Positions 57,176 through 64,000 of a DNA stretch of 64,000 nucleotides are shown one piece after another (within the stretch, counting starts at the first letter, position 1; the number at the start of each line of letters is the position of its first letter). Source of the DNA: Pseudoips prasinana (Eukaryota; Arthropoda; Insecta; Lepidoptera; Nolidae); contig OX621241.1 of assembly GCA_951640165.1 (NCBI GenBank), forward strand, positions 6,210,001 through 6,274,000, written 5' to 3'. The translations under genes and the position numbers were made by a program. The notes below the pieces were generated by a model. It had not been told where the DNA came from. It saw nothing but the letters and a program-made list of their open reading frames with translations, and did not search any database.

Positions 57176-57330
57176 TTGATTTTTTTATATAAATACAAGG
57201 AGCAAGCGAGCGCAAAAACGACCAAGCGAGGCACTTGATGGTAAGTAATGACCGCCGCCCATGGAAACTCGCAACACCCGAGGGGTCGCAAGTACTTTCC
57301 CAGCCTTTATGAAAGGAATAGGCTCGCTTC
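57176..57330 (-). mobile_element. SINE-like family C, truncated, reverse strand
   Basis: A T-rich end TTTTTTTATATAAATAC is followed by CACTTGATGGTAAGTAATGA, CCGCCGCCCATGGAAACTCG and CAACACCCGAGGGGTCGCAA, then similarity stops after TTTATGAAAGG. The other half of the family C unit is missing. Confidence 0.7.
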
Positions 57331-57984
57331 TTAAATATTGTCATTCTTCATCCGTTTCTGTAAAGATTGTCTGTTTAGCGAAACATCCTCCCACGCACGC
57401 TGAGGGTATGGAAAGGGCTCCCTGCCAAAGTTTACCCAACAAAAAAAAATCTGAGCGCCCTTTTAAAAATTTATATAGGGTTTATCATGAGGTATACAAT
57501 GTGTGCACTTTTCAAAAAGCGTAGGCTCGTATTCTTCCTTAAATGATGGAACTAGGACAACGATTGTTATTATTTAAAGAATGTGAATCATCTGCATCTG
57601 CGGAAATACAAATAATTCGTCACTCAAGGGGTCAAGGCGACCTAAATACGTTGACCAAGCAATACCGTGTCTGTTGCACTCAATGAGGGAACTCGGAAAT
57701 ACAAAAGAATATCAAACGATAAACAGTTACCGGTTGTTATTGTGCATCTTGTTACTACCCAACATCGCATTCAGATACATAGGGGACGAGGTTATAGATT
57801 TCACATTGTATTAAGGTTGAAACCGCCATAATCCATTTGACTTTATATGCGGTTGTTTTATTAGAATATACAAACTGTTTAATTTCTAAAGAAAAAAAAT
57901 AATAATATAAATCTATATACATATAATAAAATGTACATTAAATATTAAAAAAAAATTATACTGGGGCGTGATCTTTAATCGATA
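57331..57984. other. Non-coding spacer
   Basis: No feature recognised; AT-rich towards 57890-57960. Confidence 0.4.
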
Positions 57985-58206
57985 TCGAAGCCAAAAATAT
58001 AGTTTTTATAATTTTTGTCTGTTTGTCTGTATGTATGTCCGGGCTAAATCAAAAAGTATGAATGGATTTTCTTCAAATTTTGCATGAATATTACTAGGAT
58101 GCTGGATCACCATATAGGCTACATATTATCACGCTATCACCTAAGGGGGAAGAATTATGATAATTTATAAATATTAAAGCGGGTAAAACCCCGGGGCACA
58201 GGTAGT
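57985..58206 (+). mobile_element. Helitron-like repeat, ends eroded
   Basis: Contains GTCTGTTTGTCTGTATGTAT, TATGAATGGATTTTCTTCAA, and ends with AAGCGGGTAAAACCCCGGGG-CACAGGTAGT, a mutated form of the CTAG terminus. Confidence 0.55.
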
Positions 58207-58964
58207 AATAGTAATATAGTTGCTATACGGAGACTCGATGCGACAGTCAAACCAATAACACGGTTTTGTGGGACATATGCTTGAACTGTTTTAAATAAAT
58301 AAAATAAAAATAAAATAAAAAAGGTTTTTATTCACGTAGACTTTAAAAAAGCGCTTGTAAATAGTCAGAACATGTTTGTAGTAATATAGTTGTATACATT
58401 AGATATTATTTCTAGTAACATAGATATTTAGGTACATATTGTATGAAAACATTTATAAAATTTATTTTATTACAGCAATGATATTTACCTAGCTCGTATC
58501 AAGTTATTGTCAAGAGATTATGTTTAATTATCTAGTTTAAATCTAATATTTTTACTACATATTGTCAATGGTTCTGTCTATATTAAAGGTATTATTATTA
58601 TGACGGACCTTGTGTTAATAACGACGGTCGCGCTTTAATGCTACCACCAGATCCAATGCGCCCCAACTGAGAAGACCCAGCGAAACAAACTCAGTGGGTT
58701 CATCTACTACCGGTTTCAACACGACCCAGTTGAGACGGTCCGGCGAAACATACTCAAGCGGGCATGAACACGGGATTTGGTCCAATTAGAGTAATTATTT
58801 AGTAGGCAAACACAATATATGCTCGATCGGTTGTCTGAATGCTTATTATTTTAGATTATATTTAGGTATACAAAAGAAAAACTTCGAAACAATAACATTA
58901 TTCATTTTGAGACAGAGTCAATAATTTAAAATTAAGTATATGATAGCAATCATTTACATATAGT

Positions 58965-59114
58965 TCACGTAACACATTTATATAAAACAATTGAACAAAG
59001 GATATCTATTTCATACTTTTCATTAAAAATTTCTATGCCTAGAATTTTGCTAGAGAAGCGGTTTATATTTTGATGTGATAGAATTAGAAAGTTATCACAC
59101 TTCTCTATTGTCAT
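58965..59114 (-). pseudogene. LINE ORF2 start, 49 codons, endonuclease cut off
   Basis: ATG at 59112-59114 lies two bases after the ORF1 stop. The first 40 residues (MTIEKCDNFLILSHQNINRF, then KILGIEIFNEKYEIDILC) match the opening of CR1/Zenon endonuclease domains: HQN is the first metal-binding motif and ID-LC usually leads to the LTEHWL motif. That motif is absent; instead nine unrelated codons lead to TGA. The break after ILC is the likely deletion point. Confidence 0.7.
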
Positions 59115-59116
59115 GC

Positions 59117-59821
59117 TTACATGTTTAAACTACTAACTAAATTGATTTTAATAACATTACTAGAAGATGGTATAAAAAGTGACTTCGTCATACCACTTAT
59201 GACTGAGTTAATATGTGCCGCTACTAAAGTTGCAAGTATGTTCAAAAATTTTCTTGAGACAGTAACTGTACTCATGGTTACCCTACAAGAATCTATAAAA
59301 CTATTTGTGTCCAAAAATATAAATTTATTACTATAATGGCTAACCAAAAACTGTAGGTGCATATTTAGCTTGTGGATATAATTATTTGTACTATCAGGCA
59401 CATTGGACACATAGGGGAAGGCACACAATATTATCTTATTACAGTCTAATTCTAACATCTTAGTGAAACTATCTGTAATGTCTTTTTTCTTTAAGTTCTT
59501 ACAATTTCCTACCATTAGAGTTATACATGATTTGGCACTGTGTTTATTCTGAATTAATTTATCTATTATATCTTTATAATGTAATCCTGGCATACAATAG
59601 TTGACAAAGGAACAACTCAGCTTATTACAAAGCAAGGTACCAAGGCCCTTACCCATTTCATCGAAATACAGTATGGAGCTATGTTTAGTATTGTCATTTT
59701 GTGGAGATACTGGTGACTCTGATCCCAGCTGTGTGTATGACTCCACTACTGCACTACTGGTGTTAATCGGTTCCAATGTCCTATTGCTTTCAGGATTACA
59801 CTTTCCAGCTAGCAATTGCAT
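59117..59821 (-). CDS. LINE ORF1 with esterase (SGNH-like) domain, N-terminus missing
   Basis: 234 codons from CTG/ATG-proximal MQLLAGKC to TAA at 59117-59119; codons upstream are open to about 59867 (TAA), without ATG. An SGNH/GDSL-hydrolase layout can be seen: a strand plus first block ILYFDEMGKGLGTLL (about 50-64; the usual GDS serine motif is not present), YCMPGLHYKDIIDKL, then LMVGNCKNLKKKDI (the GxND-type block), ILCAFPYVSN and FLDTNSF, with a C-terminal block lacking a clear D-x-x-H. Esterase-like domains are known in ORF1 of CR1-group LINEs, where they may act on membranes. The catalytic serine and histidine look lost or replaced, so this is probably an inactive relic or a divergent form. 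It overlaps no host gene. Confidence 0.65.
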   Translation of the reverse strand: MQLLAGKCNPESNRTLEPINTSSAVVESYTQLGSESPVSPQNDNTKHSSILYFDEMGKGLGTLLCNKLSCSFVNYCMPGLHYKDIIDKLIQNKHSAKSCITLMVGNCKNLKKKDITDSFTKMLELDCNKIILCAFPYVSNVPDSTNNYIHKLNMHLQFLVSHYSNKFIFLDTNSFIDSCRVTMSTVTVSRKFLNILATLVAAHINSVISGMTKSLFIPSSSNVIKINLVSSLNM

Positions 59822-59872
59822 TTCATTTTTGTATGACTGGAAACTGTGATATGAGATTGCTAGGGATTGTTA

Positions 59873-60227
59873 AAAATATATTTGTAAAATAAATAAAATA
59901 ATTATAACATATCCGCGAGAAAATCCGGAGATTATGACATTGAGTAATTTCAAATTGTAATAATCAAATTCGGTATTTCACTTCCTAACATCCTCATCCA
60001 CCCACGGTTTTCACGTTAGTCACACACGGCGACTACACCCAGACATAACGGATTGCACAAGCTGTAATTTAGCAAGTCTTACGTCCCTTTTAAAGCACTT
60101 AATAAGGGTTACGCTAACATCCTTTAGTATGCGACAGCCTATGCTTCATATTGAGCTGGCTGTTTACTTAAGCAAGATATAATGGACAGCATGCGTCCGC
60201 TTTAGCTAGTCTGCTATCCTTTTAAAT
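59873..60227. other. Non-coding spacer
   Basis: No feature recognised. Confidence 0.4.
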
Positions 60228-60445
60228 ATCATCATCATGATCAGTCCACTGCTGGACAAAAGCCTCCCCAAGAATCATCTTGGGGGATATGCCATAATCG
60301 CAACGCTTGGCAGACGGGTTGGCGATCGCAGTACGATGGTCATAGTACTCAGACGGCGGCAAATATCGGAATATCATCACCCCATCTCATCCCATGGGGG
60401 CGGCTTATTAGCCGACTCGAAGGAATATCTACCAGAGGTCAGGCA
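60228..60445 (+). repeat. Dispersed repeat D, best copy
   Basis: An ATCATCATCATGATC tract is followed by CCACTGCTGGACAAAAGCCT, a CCCCAAGA-ATCA-TCTTGGGG stem, CGCTTGGCAGACGGGTTGGC, GTACGATGGTCATAGTACTC and CATCCCATGGGGGCGG. Related copies occur at 12971, 16690, 19795, 27421 and 29500. The stem-loop and (ATC)n flank are constant features. It probably spreads with RTE LINE machinery. Confidence 0.75.
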
Positions 60446-60562
60446 GCTGAAATTATCTCTATTGGACTTTGATTACTTACAGATATGGCATAGTCACTTA
60501 TAGCAGCATTGTATTACCTTTACTAAGATATATAGAAAAACAACATAAAAAACCAGTACTGT

Positions 60563-60866
60563 TCATTTTTTTTATTTTTTATAATTGAGGGCGACAAACG
60601 AGGTAGTGGGTCACCTGATGGTAAGTGATCACCGCCGCCCATAGACATTCGCAACACCAGAGGTGTCGCGGGTGCGTTGCCGGCCTTTAACAGTCAGCAA
60701 ACAAGTGTTGCTGACCCTTCCCCCCACCCCAATGAGCTCTGGCGACCTTACTCACACTCGGAAACACAACATTACAATTATTAATGTTATTATTAAGGAA
60801 TGTCTTCTGTAAGGTGGAGGTACTTCCCCAGTCGCGCTGCTCTTTGAACGAATAAATGCTATGCCC
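60563..60866 (-). mobile_element. SINE-like repeat, family C, full length, reverse strand
   Basis: The T-rich end TTTTTTTATTTTTTATAA is followed by GGGTCACCTGATGGTAAGTG, CATTCGCAACACCAGAGGTG, GTTGCCGGCCTTTAACAG and GGTGGAGGTACTTCCCCAGT, ending CTCTTTGAACGAATAAA. It aligns end to end with 16320-16630 on the other strand. Confidence 0.75.
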
Positions 60867-60904
60867 TACCTCTCTCACATAATGAAACGTACAAAAATTA
60901 TAGT

Positions 60905-61050
60905 GCGGTGGTTAAGGTCGCCTCGCTATTACCTCGGCGCACGTGTCTTGAGTTCGATCCCTGCACCTGAAAACTATTTGTGTGACCTACTTATACCTGT
61001 TCTGAGTCTGGGTGTTCTTAGTGTCCGTGATGGGCATAATTGTAATTTTC
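60905..61050 (+). mobile_element. SINE family B
   Basis: The head GTGCGGTGGTTAAGGTCGCC (A-box region) and GAGTTCGATCCCTGCACC (B box) is followed by AACTATTTGTGTGACCTACT, TTCTGAGTCTGGGTGTTCTT and AGTGTCCGTGAT. The best-preserved tRNA head of family B in the window. Confidence 0.78.
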
Positions 61051-62689
61051 ATACGACACAAAAAAAAAATTTAAGAGCTAATCGAATAGGCCTACATGAT
61101 GATTTTAATTCTGGGATCAAACGCGATCCGGAGATATCACAATGACTTGTCCATAATGCCGCGGTCACTGGCGGTCTGATTTTCAAAGGAAATACATAGA
61201 CCTACTGTAACTAGATCTGATATAAAATAGGCGATTATTACCTTCCAGTTCACATGGAACTGTAAATACGAGGAGCATGTCCTAGTACGTATCAAGGAAT
61301 GTAATAATAACAAAAGTTATATGCTTCATATTGTAAGTGGATACGTTCGACGCAACTAACACTACTTCTATACACATGATACGTCACCGCCAAGTGCTGA
61401 CGTTACTAGACCTTGTCAATGATATTGTAACTATTATCCACTATTTAACGACCTAGTTTCAATAGCTAGAGTGCCTGAAATTCAATATCGCGATGGTAGA
61501 CTGTTATACTGAAGGATGATTTAATATTCTTCAATTATTATTGATTTAGACAGGTCTATAGTGTTACTATCATTGACGTTGATACGCCTTGAACTTGACA
61601 GTGTCTTTCTTATCTGGGCAGTAAGGGGTTTACATAGTGAAAGTGTATGAACTGACGTCGTCGACTGCACTTCTAAACAAAATGATACGTCACTGCCAAG
61701 TGATGCTGGTACCTTGGCAATTATATAAAAACGATTATTGACTTTATAACGACTTTATTTTTTCAGTGATTCACATATAAGTAGTTGTTTTGGAAGTTAA
61801 TATTGTTATTATTTAATTTTTTTATATCAAATATAAAGTCGGTATTTTTTATTTATCAATGTAGGTATATGTGCTAATATTACAAGTATATAAGTATAAT
61901 GATACTTGCGACTCGGTGGAGTCTTGTTAGCAAGTTAACCGTGCTTTGGGCTTATTTCAGGTTTCTACCAAACCTACAACAGACACCAGTCTCTCACAAA
62001 GTTAGGTTCTAGCTGTCACTATTTTTAACTGGTAAATAAGTTGTATACCTTAAAATTAGAGCGTGTTTCTTTGTAAAGACAAAATTAACTGATTTTTCAT
62101 TTAATTTGATTTCCTTGTTATGTTTCTATGGGTAAAATGTGGCATATTTAAATGTATGGATTTGTTCACAGACACATGGAACATCTATCCGGGACTCCCA
62201 AAGTATATTATGCATTAAACGACTTTATCTATCTGTACCTTCTAGGAAAATTCCACATATACAGTAGTAAGTAGTTACTTAATAGGGTTGTAAACTCATT
62301 GTTATAATGGACGCACGTGTAAAAAGATTAACAGTATGCTTCGAATAAAGCGATTTGTGGTTGCAAGTGACGTGTCAACTACACAGTAACTCAATACAGT
62401 TTCTACTTAATTTACAACCGCGACTCAAAAGGGGTATAAGTTTAAAGCGAACGTTGGCATTCTTTTATAATCTATTTACTTAGGGAGCTTCTACTCCAAG
62501 GTTAGCATCATAGCTAAAACTGATGGACGGATTTTAATTAAATGTCTAACCATCTGAAAGCTAGTATAATACCAACTGCTTTGAGCTGGGTTTCACCATG
62601 ATCAGTAGAGCCGTTCAAAAGACAACGTCCGCATTAGTAAATGCAATCCCTATATCATATTTACAAACATACAATTAACAGATATAAAT
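61051..62689. other. Non-coding stretch with a 25-base direct repeat
   Basis: ATGATACGTCACCGCCAAGT at about 61377 and ATGATACGTCACTGCCAAGT at about 61681 recur about 303 bases apart. No gene recognised. Confidence 0.45.
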
Positions 62690-62795
62690 AAGCATACCCA
62701 AGTTCAGAACAAGTCACACAAATACTTGTCCTGTACAGGAATCGTACCTGAAATACAAGGGCGGCGAACCACAACGCCACACGTGCAGTCAAAAA
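62690..62795 (-). mobile_element. SINE family B, reverse strand, truncated
   Basis: Minus strand: TGCACGTGTGGCGTTGTGGT, AGGTACGATTCCTGTACAGG (B box), AAGTATTTGTGTGACTTGTT and CTGAACTTGGGTATGC. The distal body is missing. Confidence 0.7.
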
Positions 62796-63570
62796 TAATT
62801 CTGGAGGAAATCAGTTCTTTAGTCAGTAAGCTATTCTTTCTTAAGACAAAGCTAGTGCGACTAAGTTCATACGGTTAATTATTACATCGATTAATAATTA
62901 ATCAGTATCAAATCGTATTTGAATAACTACGTAGGATTAATAAACCTTATCTCGATACGTATAGGTGTTTCAAACCTAATCGATTAACAGAAACAAGTAC
63001 CATTATTCATTAACAGTTTCCAGAAGTAATCGAGAACAATGCGACTCGAACACAATGGTGGGCTTAGTTCTACTAACTGGATAAGTTGCAACTACCTGAT
63101 ACCAGAGATAAGATTATCCATTCTGGTAGTTTTTCGTAACTGTAATCTATGTTTACCTGTAAAACTAAACAGCTTAGCACTTGTTAAAAAGTTGTGGTGA
63201 CACAATAACGTGTCAGTCAAGATTTCGCAATGATGAGCTATTTCGACAGTCGTTGTTCGACATCAGAAGTGGGATAACATAACGATCACACAACACATAT
63301 CCAATTAGAAAAACAGTTGTATCTTTTCAACGGCCAAACGTATTTTCATAAAACAAAGATGGGGAAATTCCGTATTTACTTTGGTCTATACTTTTTGTAG
63401 TCTATGCTATGGAATGACGACGGTACGAAGATTCATACTTATAAAATTATAGTTTTTATTCAATGCTAAATAATGATCTAAGATGGGACATAACTATAGT
63501 TAGAACACATCGCAATATTAAACGCTTAATTCTGGAAAAAGTAATAAGTTTTTTATTTATTTTTTTGTAG
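62796..63570. other. Non-coding stretch
   Basis: No feature recognised; the last bases form a T-rich tract ending in TTTTTTTGTAG at 63570. Confidence 0.4.
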
Positions 63571-63810
63571 ACTATGCTAATAGCGCCAAAGCACGGCTGC
63601 ACGGGAACATGGCGGCTGCCATTAACGAGCAACGACGGGGAAACCGGACATGTGTCACGACGGCCAAGTTCGAGACATTCGAACAGTTGCGTACAATATC
63701 GACATACTTCGCATGCAGTGCGCAAACTGATTGATTCGCTAATTATGTCACGTCTGCTAGCAAAGGCGCATTTAGGGCTTAGCGGGATTTTGCCCGCATC
63801 AAAACCTTGA
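63571..63810 (+). other. Candidate exon in a GC-rich patch (unproven)
   Basis: An acceptor-like T-rich tract ends in GTAG at 63570, followed by ACT and ATG (63574). The frame runs 78 codons (MLIAPKHGCTGTWRLPLTSN...) to TGA at 63808-63810 and lies in the only GC-rich patch of this part. A donor-like AAGTACTT follows at about 63818. The minus strand also has a 133-codon frame, so coding is ambiguous. A UTR exon is as likely as a coding one. Not recognised. Confidence 0.2.
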
Positions 63811-64000
63811 CTGAGAAAGTACTTCCAGTTTAAAGAATACACTGCGAGTAATATCACTATTTTAATAATATTATAATGTTGTGTACGCTCTCGGAAATGG
63901 GACTACCATTTAAATTTCGGCTATATCCGTAGTCGTATTAGTAGATATAATATCTTACATAATTCGTTCAAGTTTGTTCTATGTTATTTTTAAACAGTTA
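63811..64000. other. Non-coding to window edge
   Basis: AT-rich, no feature recognised. Confidence 0.4.

Larger units (their letters stand above)
58306..59872 (-). mobile_element. Internally deleted CR1/Zenon-like LINE (copy C)
   Basis: On the minus strand: ORF1 (59821 to 59117), the start of ORF2 (59114 to about 58990), then directly the 3' UTR (58915 to about 58306) with its AATAAAAACC-TTTTTTATTTTA end. Nearly all of the endonuclease and the whole RT are missing. The UTR is almost identical to copy B at 40514-41104, so the family was active recently. The ORF1 frame is open to about 59867 without ATG, so the 5' end is truncated too. Confidence 0.8.

Overview
The window looks like nuclear DNA of a moth or butterfly (Lepidoptera). 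It is AT-rich, has no bacterial-style gene packing, and carries the usual lepidopteran set of interspersed repeats: tRNA-derived SINEs, Helitron-like elements ending in CTAG after a GC-rich 'gtgccccgcg' block, RTE-type LINE tails, mariner/Tc1 and hAT DNA transposons, and several fold-back MITEs. Order level is inferred from repeat character; nothing in the sequence names the species. No host protein-coding gene can be demonstrated. Every ORF with recognisable protein similarity belongs to a mobile element. Three or four short stretches could be host exons and are marked as weak candidates.

Left part (1-13.7 kb), the densest transposon cluster. A LINE runs in from the left edge. It has the end of an ORF1 with an FP-type C-terminal domain, an endonuclease/reverse-transcriptase ORF2 with one late frameshift, and an (AAAT)n tail. 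It is followed by a complete 2.8-kb hAT element with a perfect 8-bp target duplication. The hAT BED finger is broken by a one-base frameshift, and its 5' intron holds a SINE tail plus a (TA)n tract. A 1.9-kb Helitron-like element with seven 136-bp repeats comes next, then a fold-back element, an RTE LINE fragment, SINE copies and small Helitron-like elements.

Middle part (13.7-41 kb), mostly unique AT-rich DNA with scattered insertions. These include three copies of one 127-bp fold-back element, a nearly complete mariner whose transposase has lost its third catalytic aspartate, a fragment of an R1-clade LINE, larger MITEs at 31.0 and 39.8 kb, and several SINE families.

41-46 kb holds an intact-looking Tc1 element (DD34E, 339 aa, matching inverted termini). 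It is followed by a 960-bp tandem duplication with no difference between copies, which captured the tail of the Tc1 element and part of a Helitron-like element.

46-64 kb is mostly unique DNA. A run of GC-rich islands (about 51.4-55.5 kb) stands out from the AT-rich background and may mark a promoter or enhancer cluster. At 58.3-59.9 kb lies an internally deleted CR1/Zenon-like LINE: a decayed esterase-like ORF1, the first 40 or so codons of ORF2, then directly the 3' UTR. The same 3' UTR recurs at 40.5 and 13.2 kb. The remaining intervals are probably intronic or intergenic DNA of a neighbouring gene outside the window.
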